In this document: positions 13,540 to 23,904 of the stretch, in pieces
How the letters are laid out: every line of letters begins with the position of its first letter
Numbering within the stretch: position 1 is the first letter of the stretch
Assembly: GCA_033782935.1 (NCBI GenBank)
Contig: JAWQEG010000411.1
Coordinates: forward strand, 803,501-867,500
Direction of reading: 5' to 3'
DNA from: Petrolisthes cinctipes
Taxonomy: Eukaryota > Arthropoda > Malacostraca > Decapoda > Porcellanidae
DNA: 64,000 nt
The notes under the pieces: model-generated
Seen by the model: the letters and a program-made list of their open reading frames with translations, nothing else
What the model was told of the DNA's origin: nothing
The model's database searches: none
Position numbers and translations under genes: made by a program

Positions 13540-14419
13540 GCACTGAGTAGGCATGTACAGATCGCTTCTGGGACCCAAAAATATCATATTTTCGAGTGTT
13601 TTTGAGCCTGAATTTGGGATATAATCGGGTAGTGAAGATGAATGCACATAACGACTTTTTGCACTTTAAATATCGATTGTACGCATGTTTTGGGTCTGTA
13701 TCTTTAAAACATTCTAGCAAGGACTAGGTATGTACAGATCGCTTCTGGGACCCAAAAATATTGAATTTTCGGGTGTTCTGAGCCTGAATTTGAGATATAA
13801 ACGGGTACAGAAGATGAATGCACATATTGACTTTGGGCACCTAAAATATCGATTTACAGCATGTTTTGGGATAGTATTTTAAAATGACTAAAACACGGAG
13901 TAGGCGTGTACAGATCGCTTCTGGGAGACAAATATATCGAATTTTCGGGTGTTTTGAGCCTGAATTTGAGATATAAACGGGTACTGAAGATGCATGCACA
14001 TATCGACTTTGGGCACCCAAAATATCGATTTTGAGCATGTTTTGGGTCTGTATCTTGAAAACATTCTAGCTAGGTGTAGGCATGTACAGATCGCTTCTGG
14101 GACCCAATAATATCGAATTTTCGGGTGTTTTGTGCATGAGTTTGGGATATAAACCAATACAGAAGATGCATGCACATATCGACTTTTTGCACCTTAAATA
14201 TCGATTTTCAACTTGTTTTTGTGCCTATATTTTGAAAATACTCTAACACGGAATATCCATGTACAGATCGCTTCTGGGACCCAAAAATATCGAATTTTCG
14301 GGTTTGTTGAGCCTGAATTTGGGATATAAACGGGTACAGAAGATGCATGCACATATTGACCTTGGGCACCTAATATATCGATTTTCAGCATGTTTTGGCG
14401 TGTATTTTGAAAATATTCT
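13540..14419 (+). repeat. 880-bp tandem duplication (5-mer), copy 1
   Basis: Five full-length monomers repeated immediately at 14420-15300. Identical landmarks at offset 880 are ATAATCGGGTAGTGAAG (13621/14501), AAAATGACTAAAACACGG (13881/14761), GGGAGACAAATATATCG and CTCTAACACGGAATA (14241/15121). Only scattered differences are visible. Confidence 0.9.
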
Positions 14420-15300
14420 AACACTGAGTAGGCATGTACAGATCGCTTCTGGGACCCAAAAATATCAAATTTTCGAGTGTTTTAGGCCTGAATTTGGGAT
14501 ATAATCGGGTAGTGAAGATGAATGCACATAACGACTTTTTGCACTTTAAATATCGATTGTACCCATGTTTTGGGTCTGAATCTTTAAAACTTTCTAGCAA
14601 GGACTAGGTATGTACAGATCGCTTATGGGACCCAAAAATATTGAATTTTCGGGTGTTCTGAGCCTGAATTTGAGATATAAACGGGTACAGAAGATGAATG
14701 CACATATTGACTTTGGGCACCTAAAATATCGATTTACAGCATGTTTTGGGATAGTATTTTAAAATGACTAAAACACGGAGTAGGCGTGTACAGATCGCTT
14801 CTGGGAGACAAATATATCGAATTTTCGGGTGTTTTGAGCCTGAATTTGAGATATAAATGGGTACAGAAGATGCATGCACATATCGACTTTGGGCACCCAA
14901 AATATCGATTTTGAGCATGTTTTGGGTCTGTATGTTGAAAACATTCTAGCAAGGTGTAGGCATGTACAGATCGCTTCTGGGACCCAATAATATCGAATTT
15001 TCGGGTGTTTTGTGCATGAGTTTGGGATATAAACCAATACAGAAGATGCATGCACATATCGACTTTTTGCACCTTAAATATCGATTTTCAACTTGTTTTT
15101 GTGCCTATATTTTGAAAATACTCTAACACGGAATAGCCATGTACAGATTGCTTCTGGGACCCAAAAATATCGAATTTTCGGGTTTGTTGAGCCTGAATTT
15201 GGGATTTAAACGGGTACAGAAGATGCATGCACATATTGACTTTGGGCACCTAAAAAAACGATTTTCAGCATGTTTTTGGCGTGTATTTTGAAAATATTCT
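14420..15300 (+). repeat. 880-bp tandem duplication, copy 2
   Basis: Second copy of the five-monomer block. Near 15250 it has AAAAAAACGATT where copy 1 has ATATATCGATT. Part of the block (about 14570-15010) appears a third time near 16850-17290 at an offset of about 2278 bp. Confidence 0.9.
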
Positions 15301-16300
15301 ATTAATGAGTAGTCATGTACAGATCGCTTCTGTGACCCAAAAATATCGAATCTTCGGGTGTTTTGAGCCTGAATTTGAAATATATACGGGTACTGAAAAT
15401 CGACTTTGGACACCAATAATATCAATTTTGGGCATGTTTTGGGCCTGTATTTTGAAAATATTCTGTCACTAAGTAGGCATGTACAGATCGCTTCTGAGCC
15501 CCAATAAAATCAAATATTCGGGTGTTTTGAGCCTGAGTTTGGGATATAAACCAATACAGAAGAAGCATACACATTTTGACTTTGGGCAACCAGAATATCG
15601 ATTTTCGGCATGTTTTGGGCCTGTATTCTTAAAATATTTTAACATTGAGTAGGCATCTACAAATCGCTTCTGGAACACAATAATATCGAATTTTCGGGTG
15701 TTTTGAGCCTGAATTTGGTATGTAAACGGGTACAGAAGATGCATGCACATATCGACTTTTTGCACCTTAAATATCGATTTTCAACTTGTTTTTGTGCCTG
15801 TATTTTGAAAATATTCTAACATTGAGTAGGCATGTACAGATCGCTTTTGGGACCCAAAAATATCTATTTTTCGGGTGTTTTGGGCCTGAATTTGGGATAT
15901 AAACGGGTTCAGAAGAGGTATGCACATATTGACTTTGGACACCTAAAATATCGATTTTTGGAATGTTTTCAGCCCATATTTTGAAATAATTCTAGCACTG
16001 AGTAGGCACGTACAATGCACTTCTGGGACCCGAAAATAACGAATTTTCTGGTGTTTTGAGCCTGAATTTGAGATATAAACGGGTACTGAAAATGCATGCA
16101 CATATTGACTTGGGCACCTAAAATATCGATTTTCAGCTTGTTCTTGGCCTGTATTTTGAAAATATTCTAGCATTGTTTATGCATGTACAGATCGCATCTG
16201 GGACCCAAAAATATCGAATTTTCGAGTGTTTTGAGCCTAAATTTGAGATATAAAAGGGTACAGAAGATACATGAACATATCGATTTTGGGCACCTAAAAT
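15272..16300 (+). repeat. Segment duplicated at offset 4217 bp, copy 2
   Basis: Homologous to 11055-12060. It includes the fourth 164-bp deletion monomer at about 15388 and the GAGCCCCAATAAAATC monomer. It then runs into monomers with GTACAATGCACTTC and CCCGAAAATAACGAA, as copy 1 does. Confidence 0.8.
15388..15405 (+). repeat. 164-bp deletion monomer, copy 4
   Basis: GAAAAT joins CGACTTTGG with the 12-bp loss. It lies 4217 bp after copy 3, again about one monomer longer than the previous step (4037 bp). Confidence 0.88.
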
Positions 16301-17681
16301 ATCGATTTTCAACTTGTTTTTGTTCATGTAATTTGAAAATTTTCTAACATTGAGTAGGCATGTACAGATCGCTTTTGGGACCCAAAAATATCTATTTTTC
16401 GGGTGTTTTGGGCCTGAATTTGAGATATAAACGGGTACAGAAGATGCATGCACATATTGACTTTGGGCACCTAAAATATCGATTTTCAGCATGTTTTGGG
16501 ATAGTATTTTGAAAATATTATAACACTGAGTAGGCATATACAGATCGCTTCTTGAACCCAAAAATATCGAATTTTCGGGTGTTTTGAGCCTGAATTTGGG
16601 ATGTAAACGGGTACAGAAGAAACATGCACATATCGATTTTGGGCACCTAAAATATCGATTTTCAGCATGTTTTGGGACTGTATTTTGAAAATATTCTAAC
16701 ACTGAGTAGGCATGTACAGATCGCTCCTGGGACCCAAAAATATCGAATTTTCGGATGTTTTGAGCCTGAATTTGGTATGTAAACGGGTACTGAAGATGTA
16801 TGCACATATCGACTTTTTGCACCTTAAATATCGATTGTACGCATGTTTTGGGTCTGTATCCTTAAAACATTCTAGCAAGGAGTAGGCATGTACAGATCGC
16901 TTCTGGGACCCAAAAATATTGAATTTTCGGGTGTTCTGAGCCTGAATTTGAGATATAAACGGGTACAGAAGATGCATGCACATATTGACTTTGGGCACCT
17001 AAAATATCGATTTACAGCATGTTTTGGGATAGTATTTTGAAATGACTAAAACACGGAGTAGGCGTGTACAGATCGCTTCTGGGACCCAAATATATCGAAG
17101 TTTCGGGTGTTTTGAGCCTGAATTTGAGATATAAACGGGTACAGAAGATGCATGCACATATCGACTTTGGGCACCCAAAATATCGATTTTGAGCATGTTT
17201 TGGGTCTGTATCTTGAAAACATTCTAGCAAGGTGTAGGCATGTACAGATCACTTCTGGGACACAATAATATCGAATTTTTGGGTGTTTTGAGCATGAGTT
17301 TGGGATATAAACCGATACAGAAGATGCATACACATTTTGACTTAGGGCACCCAGAATATCGATTTTCGGCATGTTTTGGGCCTGTATTCTTAAAATATTT
17401 TAACATTGAGTAGGCATCTACATATCGCTTCTGGGACCCAATAATATCGAATTTTCGGGTGTTTTGAGCCTGAATTTGGAATGTAAACGGGTACAGAAGA
17501 TGCATGCACATACTGACTTAGGCACCTAAAATATCGATTTTCAGCTTGTTCTGGGCCTGTATTTTGAAAATATTCTAGCACTGACTATACATGTACAGAT
17601 CCAATCTGGGACCCAAAAATATCGAATTTTCGAGTGTTTTGAGCCTAAATTTGTGATATAAACGGGTACAGAAGATGCATG

Positions 17682-17712
17682 AACATATCGATTTTCAACT
17701 TGTTTTTGTGCA
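17682..17712 (+). repeat. 154-bp monomer with 22-bp deletion between internal direct repeats
   Basis: GAACATATCGATTTT is followed directly by CAACTTG. In normal monomers of this type a second ATATCGATTTT occurs 22 bp further on. The deletion therefore removed exactly one spacing between two direct repeats of ATCGATTTT, as expected from slippage or single-strand annealing. I saw this event only once. Confidence 0.88.
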
Positions 17713-17922
17713 TGTAATTTGAAAATTTTCTAGCAATAAGTAGGGATGTACAGATCGCTTTTTGGACCCAAAAATATCGAATTTCGGGTGTTTTGAGCCT
17801 GAATTTGGGATATAAACGGGTACGGAAGATGCATGCACATATTGACTTTGGACACCGAAAAATATCGATTTTTATCATGTTTCGAACCTATATTATGACA
17901 AAATTCTAGCACTGAGTAGGCA

Positions 17923-18098
17923 TGTACAGATCGCTACTGGGACCCAAAAATATTGAATTTTCGAGTGTTTTGAGCCTAAATTTGAGATATAAACGGGTAC
18001 AGAAGAGACATGAACATATCGATTTTGGGCACCTAAAATATCGATTTTCAGCATGTTTTGGGCCTGTATTTTGAAAATATTCTAACACTGAGTAGGCA
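17923..18098 (+). repeat. Representative full-length 176-bp monomer
   Basis: This unit begins at TGTACAGATCG and ends just before the next TGTACAGATCG at 18099, giving exactly 176 bp. It is useful as a reference phase because it carries no indel. It contains ATCGAT (a ClaI recognition sequence) once in its second half, which is present in most monomers, so a methylation-permitting ClaI digest should give a 176-bp ladder. The choice of start is arbitrary, since a tandem repeat has no natural beginning. Confidence 0.93.
17943..18030 (+). repeat. First 88-bp half-unit of the reference monomer
   Basis: This half starts at the CCCAAAAAT motif. It aligns without gaps to the following 88 bp. On the consensus, 59 of 88 columns match (about 67%, counted by hand). 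Shared landmarks at the same offset are AATATCGA, TGTTTTG.GCCTG, GCATG.ACA.ATCG and a terminal GGG. This indicates that the 176-bp monomer arose by duplication of an 88-bp ancestor followed by divergence of the halves. Confidence 0.88.
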
Positions 18099-18118
18099 TG
18101 TACAGATCGCTTCTGGGA
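18031..18118 (+). repeat. Second 88-bp half-unit of the reference monomer
   Basis: This is the diverged partner of the preceding 88 bp. Half-specific features are ATCGATTTTCAGC in place of ATCGAATTTTCGGG, and TATTCTAACACTGAGTAGG in place of ATAAACGGGTACAGAAGAT. The halves are never interchanged in the window, so the present amplification unit is the 176-bp dimer and not the 88-bp half. Confidence 0.85.
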
Positions 18119-18129
18119 CCCAAAAATAT

Positions 18130-18840
18130 CGAATTTTCGGGTATTTTGAGCCTGAATTTGGTATGTAAACGGGTACTGAAGATGTATGCACATATCGACT
18201 TTTTGTACCTAAAATATCGTCTTTATGAATGTTTTGTGTCTGTATCTTAAAAACATTCTAGCAATGAGTAGGCAAGTGCAGATCGCTTCTGGGACTCAAA
18301 AATATCGAATTTTCAGGTGTTTTTAGCCTGAATTTGGGATATAAATGGGTACAGAAGATGCATGCACATATCGATTTTAGGCACCTAAAATATCGATTTT
18401 CAGCATGTTTTGGGCCTATATTTTGAAAATATTCCAGCACTGAGTAGGCATGTTCAGGTCGCTTCTGGGACCCAAAAAATACCGAATTTTCGGGTATTTT
18501 GAGCCTGAATTTGGTATGTAAACGGGTACTGAAGATGTATGCACATATCGACTTTTTGTACCTAAAATATCGATTTTATGCATGTTTTGTGTCTGTATCT
18601 TAAAAACATTTTAGCAATGAGTAGGCATGTGCAGATCGCTTCTGGGACTCAAAAATATCGAATTTTCAGGTGTTTTTAGCCTGAATTTGGGATATAAATG
18701 GGTACAGAAGATGCATGCACATATCGATTTTAGGCACCTAAAATATCGATTTTCAGCATGTTTTGGGCCTATATTCTGAAAATATTCCAGCACTGAGTAG
18801 GCATGCTCAGATCGCTTCTGGGACCCAAAAAATACCGAAT
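18130..18840 (+). repeat. 353-bp tandem dimer, two copies
   Basis: Two consecutive copies of a two-monomer unit with offset 353 bp. TGTATCTTAAAAACATT occurs at 18241/18594, GGGACTCAAAAATATCG in both, and GTTTTTAGCCTG in both. Copy 1 has the unusual ATATCGTCTTTATGAATG where copy 2 has ATATCGATTTTATGCATG. Confidence 0.87.
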
Positions 18841-20914
18841 TTTCGGGTGTTTTGAGCTTGAATTTGGTATATAAACGGGTACTGAAGATGCATGCACATA
18901 TCGACTTTTTGGATCTAAAATATCGATTTTGTGCATGTTTTGGGTCTGTATCTAAAAAACATTCTAGCAATGAGTGGGGTAGTACAGATCACTTCTGGGA
19001 CCCAAAAATATCGAATTTTCGGGTGTTTTGAGCCAGAATTTGGGATATAAACGGGTACAGAAGATGCATGCACATATTGACTTTGGACAACGAAAAATAT
19101 CGATTTTTATCATGTTATGAGCCTATATTTAGAAAGAAATTCTAGCACTGAGGAGGCATGTACAGATCGCTTCTGGGACCCAAAAATATCGAATTTTCAG
19201 ATGTTTTCAGCCTGAATTTGGGATATAAACGGGTGGAGAAGATACATACACATATTGACTTTGGGCTTCCAAAATATCGATTTTCAGCATGTTTTGGGCC
19301 TATATTTTGAAAAAATTCTAGTACTGAGTAGGCATGTGCAGATCGCTTCTGGGACCCAAAAATATCATATTTTAGGGTGTTTTGAGCCTGAATTTGGGAT
19401 ATAAACGGGTAGTGAAGATGAATGCACATATCGACTTTTTGCACCTTAAATATCGATTTTACGCATGTTTTGGGTCTGTATCTTTAAAACATTCTAGCAA
19501 GGAGTAGGCATGTACAGATCGCTTCTGGGACCCAAAAATACCGAATTTTCGGGTGTTTTGAGCTTTAATTTGTAATATAAACGGGTACTGAAGATGCATG
19601 CACATATCGACTTTTTGTACCTAAAATATTGATTTTGTGCATGATTTGGGTTTGTATCTTAAAAACATTCTAGCAATGCGTAGGGATGTACAGATCGCTT
19701 CTGGGACCCAAAAATATCGAATTTTCGGGTGATTTGAGCCTGATTTTGGAATATAAACGGGTACAGAAGATGCATACACATATCGACTTTGGGCACCCAA
19801 AATATCGATTTTTACCATGTTTTGGGCCTATATTTTGAAAATATTCCAGCACTGAGTAGGCATGTTCAGATCGCTTCTGGGACCCAAAAATACCGAATTT
19901 TCGGGTGTTTTGAGCTTTAATTTGTAATATAAACGGGTACTGAAGATGCATGCACATATCGACTTTTTGTACCTAAAATATTGATTTTGTGCATGATTTG
20001 GGTTTGTATCTTAAAAACATTCTAGCAATGAGTAGGGATGTACAGATCGCTTCTGGGACCCAAAAATATCGAATTTTCGGATGTTTTGAGCATGAATTTG
20101 GGATATAAACGGGTACAGAACATGCATGCACATATTGACATTGGACACCGAAAAATATCGATTTTTATCATGTTTTGAGCCTATATTATTAAAAAAATTC
20201 TAGCACAGAGTAGGCATGTACAGATCGCTACTAGGACCCAAAAATATCGAATTTTTGGGTGTTTTGAGCCTGAATTTGGGATATAAACGGGTACTGAAGA
20301 TGCATGCACATATCGACTTTTTGCACCTTAAATATCGATTTTTAGCATGTTTTGGCCTATATTTTTAAAATATTCTAGCACTGTGTAGGCATGTAAAGAT
20401 CGCTTCTCGGAACCAAAAATATCGAATATTCGGGTGTTTTAGCCTGAATTTGAGATTTAAACTGGTACAGAAGATGCATACACATATCGACTTTGGGCAC
20501 CTAAAATATCGATTTTCAACATGTTTTGGGCCTGTATTGTGAAAATATTCTATTACTGAATAGCCATGTACAAATCGCTTCTAAGACCCAAAAATATCGA
20601 ATTTTCGGGTATTTTGAGCCTGAATTTGAGATATATACGGGTACTGAAGATGCATGCACATATCGACTTTTTGCACCTTAAATATAGATTTTACGCATGT
20701 TTTGGGTCTGTATCTTAAAACATTCTAGCAAGGAGTAGGCATGTACAGATCGCTTTTTGGACCCAAAATAATCGAATTTTCGGGTGTTTTGAGCCTGATT
20801 TTGGAATATAAACGGGTACAGAAGATACATACACATATTGACTTTGGGCTCCCAAAATATCGATTTTCAGCATGGTTTGGGCCTATATTTTAAAAATATT
20901 CCAGCACTGAGTAG
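18841..20914 (+). repeat. Left-domain monomers with a second 352-bp dimer duplication
   Basis: About twelve monomers. Positions of about 19525-19690 recur at about 19877-20042 (offset 352), recognised by GAGCTTTAATTTGTAATAT and GCATGATTTGGGTTTG. The AAGATCGCTTCTCGGAACC variant of the left edge reappears near 20395. The rest are full-length monomers, and no gene or mobile element is visible. Confidence 0.82.
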
Positions 20915-22680
20915 GCATGTTCAGGTCGCTTCTGGGACCCAAAAATATCGAATTTTCGGGTGTTTTGAGCCTGAATTTGGTATGTAAACGGTTACTGAAG
21001 TTGTATGCACATATCGACTTTTTGTACCTAAAATATCGATTTTATGCATGTTTTGGGTCTGTATCTTAAAAACATTCTAGCAATGAGTAGGGATGCATAG
21101 ATCGCTTCTGGGACCCAAAAATATCGAATTTTCGGGTGTTTTGAGCCTGAATTTGGGATATAAACGGGTACAGAAGATGCATGCACATATTGACTTGGGC
21201 ACCTAAAATATCGGTTTTCAGCTTGTTCTTGGCCTGTATTTTCAAAATTTTCTAGCACTGACTATGCATGTACAGATCGCATCTGGGACCCAAAAATATC
21301 GAATTTTCGAGTGTTTTGAGCCAGAATTTGAGATATAAACGGGTACAGAAGATGCATGAACATATCGATTTTGGGCACCCAAAATATCGATTTTTAACTT
21401 GTTTTTGCGCATGTAATTTGAAAGATTTCTAACATTGATAGGCATGTGCAGATCACTTCTGTGACACAAAAATATCGAATTTTCAGGTGTTTTGAGCCTG
21501 AATTTGCGATATAAATGGGTACAGAAAATTCATACACATATCGATTTTGGGAACCTAAAATATCGATTTTCAGCATGTTTTGGGCCTATATTTTGAAAAT
21601 ATTCCAATACTGAGTAGGCATGTTCAGATCGCTTCTGGGACCCAAAAAATACCGAATTTTCGGGTGTTTTGAGCTTGAATTTGTGATATAAACGGGTACT
21701 GAAGATGCATGCACATATCGACTTTTTGGACCTAAAATATCGATTTTGTGCATTTTTTCTGTCTGTATCTTAAAAACATTCTAGCAATTAATATTAATGT
21801 ACAGATCGCTTCTGGGACCCAAAAATATCGAATTTTCGGGTGTTTTGAGCCTGAATTTGGGATATAAACGGGTAGTGAAGATGAATGCACATATCGACTT
21901 TTAGCACCTTTTAAATATCGATTTTACGCATGTTTTGGGTCTGTATCTTTAAAACATTCTAGCAAGGAGTAGGCATGTTCAGGTCGCTTCTGGGACCCAA
22001 AAATATCGAATTTTCGGGTGTTTTGAGCCTGTATTTGGGATATAAACGAGTACAAAAGATGCATGCACATATTGACATTGGACACCGAAAAATATCGATT
22101 TTTATCATGTTTTGAGCCTATATATTGAACAAATTCTAGCACTGAGTAGGCATGTACAGATCGCTTCTGGGACCCAAAAATATCGAATTTTCGGGTGTTT
22201 TGAGCCTGAATTTGGGATATAAACGGGGACTGAAGATACATACACATATTGACTTTGGGCTCCCAAAATATCGATTTTCAGCATGTTTTGGGCCTATATT
22301 TTGAAAATATTCCAGCACTGAGTAGGCATGTTCAGGTCACTTCTGGGACCCAAAAAATACCGAATTTTCGGGTGTTTTGAGCTTGAATTTGTGATATAAA
22401 CGGGTACTGAAGATGCATGCACATATCGACTTTTTGGACCTAAAATATCGATTTTGTGCATTTTTTCTGTCTGTATCTTAAAAACATTCTAGCAATTAAT
22501 ATTAATGTACAGATCGCTTCTGGGACCCAAAAATATCGAATTTTCGGGTGTTTTGAGCCTGAATTTGGGATATAAACGGGTAGTGAAGATGAATGCACAT
22601 ATCGACTTTTAGCACCTTTTAAATATCGATTTTACGCATGTTTTGGGTCTGTATCTTTAAAACATTCTAGCAAGGAGTAG
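20915..22680 (+). repeat. 1766-bp HOR (10-mer), copy 1
   Basis: Positions of about 20915-21600 match 22681-23366 at an offset of 1766 bp. Shared marks are GCATGTTCAGGTCGC, AAACGGTTACTGAAGTTG, GGGATGCATAGATCGC and TGTGACACAAAAATATCG. Inside the unit a four-monomer step of 708 bp is seen (palindrome at 21787 and 22495), so it carries a nested duplication. Confidence 0.87.
21787..21798 (+). repeat. Perfect 12-bp palindrome ATTAATATTAAT, copy 1 of 7
   Basis: Here the usual GCAATGAGTAGGGATGTAC is replaced by GCA-ATTAATATTAAT-GTAC. The 12-mer equals its own reverse complement. The monomer also carries GCATTTTTTCTGTCTG just upstream. Further copies start at 22495, 23905, 28190, 31624, 35587 and 48624, always in the same monomer type. 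Confidence 0.93.
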
Positions 22681-23904
22681 GCATGTTCAGGTCGCTTCTG
22701 GGACCCAAAAATATCGAATTTTCGGGTGTTTTGAGCCTGAATTTGGTATGTAAACGGTTACTGAAGTTGTATGCACATATCGACTTTTTGTACCTAAAAT
22801 ATCGATTTTATGCATGTTTTGGGTCTGTATCTTAAAAACGTTCTAGCAATGAGTAGGGATGCATAGATCGCTTCTGGGACCCAAAAATATCGAATTTTCG
22901 GGTGTTTTGAGGCTGAATTTGGGATATAAACGGGTACAGAAGATGCATGCACATATTGACTTGGGCACCTAAAATATCGGTTTTCAGCTTGTTCTTGGCC
23001 TGTATTTTCAAAATTTTCTAGCACTGACTATGCATGTACAGATCGCATCTGGGACCCAAAAATATCGAATTTTCGAGTGTTTTGAGCCAGAATTTGAGAT
23101 ATAAACGGGTACAGAAGATGCATGAACATATCGATTTTGGGCACCCAAAATATCGATTTTTAACTTGTTTTTGTGCATGTAATTTGAAAGATTTCTAACA
23201 TTGATAGGCATGTGCAGATCACTTCTGTGACACAAAAATATCGAATTTTCAGGTGTTTTGAGCCTGAATTTGCGATATAAATGGGTACAGAAAATACATA
23301 CACATATCGATTTTGTGAACCTAAAATATCGATTTTCAGCATGTTTTGGGCCTATATTTTGAAAATATTCCATTACTGAGTAGGCATGTTCAGATCGCTT
23401 CTGGGACCCAAAAATACCGAATTTTCGGGTGTTTTGAGCCTGAATTTGTGATATAAACGGGTACTGAAGATACATACACATATCGACTTTTTTGACCTAA
23501 AATATCGATTTTGTGCATGTTTTGGGTCTGTATCTTAAAAACATTCTTGCAATGAGTAGGGATGTACAGATCGCTTCTGGGACCCAAAAATATCGAATTT
23601 TCGGGTGTTTTGAGCCTGTATTTGGGATATAAACGGGTACAAAAGATGCATGCACATATTGACTTTGGGCTCCCAAAATATCGATTTTCAGCATGTTTTG
23701 GGCCTATATTTTGAAAATATTCCAGCACTGAGTAGGCATGTTCAGGTCACTTCTGGGACCCAAAAAATACCGAATTTTCGGGTGTTTTGAGCTTGAATTT
23801 GTGATATAAACGGGTACTGAAGATGCATGCACATATCGACTTTTTGGACCTATAATATCGATTTTGTGCATTTTTTCTGTCTGTATCTTAAAAACATTCT
23901 AGCA
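22681..23904 (+). repeat. 1766-bp HOR, partial copy 2, leading into the U-type HORs
   Basis: Homologous to copy 1 for about 700 bp, then diverging near 23470 (GAAGATACATACACATATCG instead of GAAGATGCATGC). The next marker monomer, with GCATTTTTTCTGTCTG and the palindrome ATTAATATTAAT, comes at 23905, which is 1410 bp after the second palindrome. Confidence 0.83.

Larger units (their letters stand above)
16301..18129 (+). repeat. Mixed left-domain monomers, including a 22-bp deletion
   Basis: About ten monomers, partly homologous to earlier blocks: 16440-16800 resembles 10820-11100, 16850-17290 resembles the 880-bp unit, and 17224-17600 resembles 9420-9700. A monomer near 17690 lacks 22 bp (listed separately). 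The reverse strand has a 229-codon open frame at 16133-16822, which is repeat-derived and has no recognisable domain. No complete HOR can be delimited. Confidence 0.8.

Noticed and set aside
16133..16822. 229-codon reverse-strand open frame, the longest in the window
   Set aside because: It lies wholly within satellite monomers, repeats the same peptide pieces out of phase, has no recognisable domain, and resembles dozens of other open frames made by the same repeat.
17950..17970. Possible CENP-B box (pattern TTCG-4-A-2-CGGG)
   Set aside because: The nearest match is ATCGAATTTTCGGG, where the two core parts are one base too close and the central A is not in place. It does not fit the canonical motif, although a host-specific variant cannot be excluded.
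21787..21798. ATTAATATTAAT as a geminivirus-like origin nonanucleotide (TAATATTAC)
   Set aside because: The last base is A and not C, there is no flanking GC-rich stem, and no Rep-like frame is present. It is a satellite variant only.
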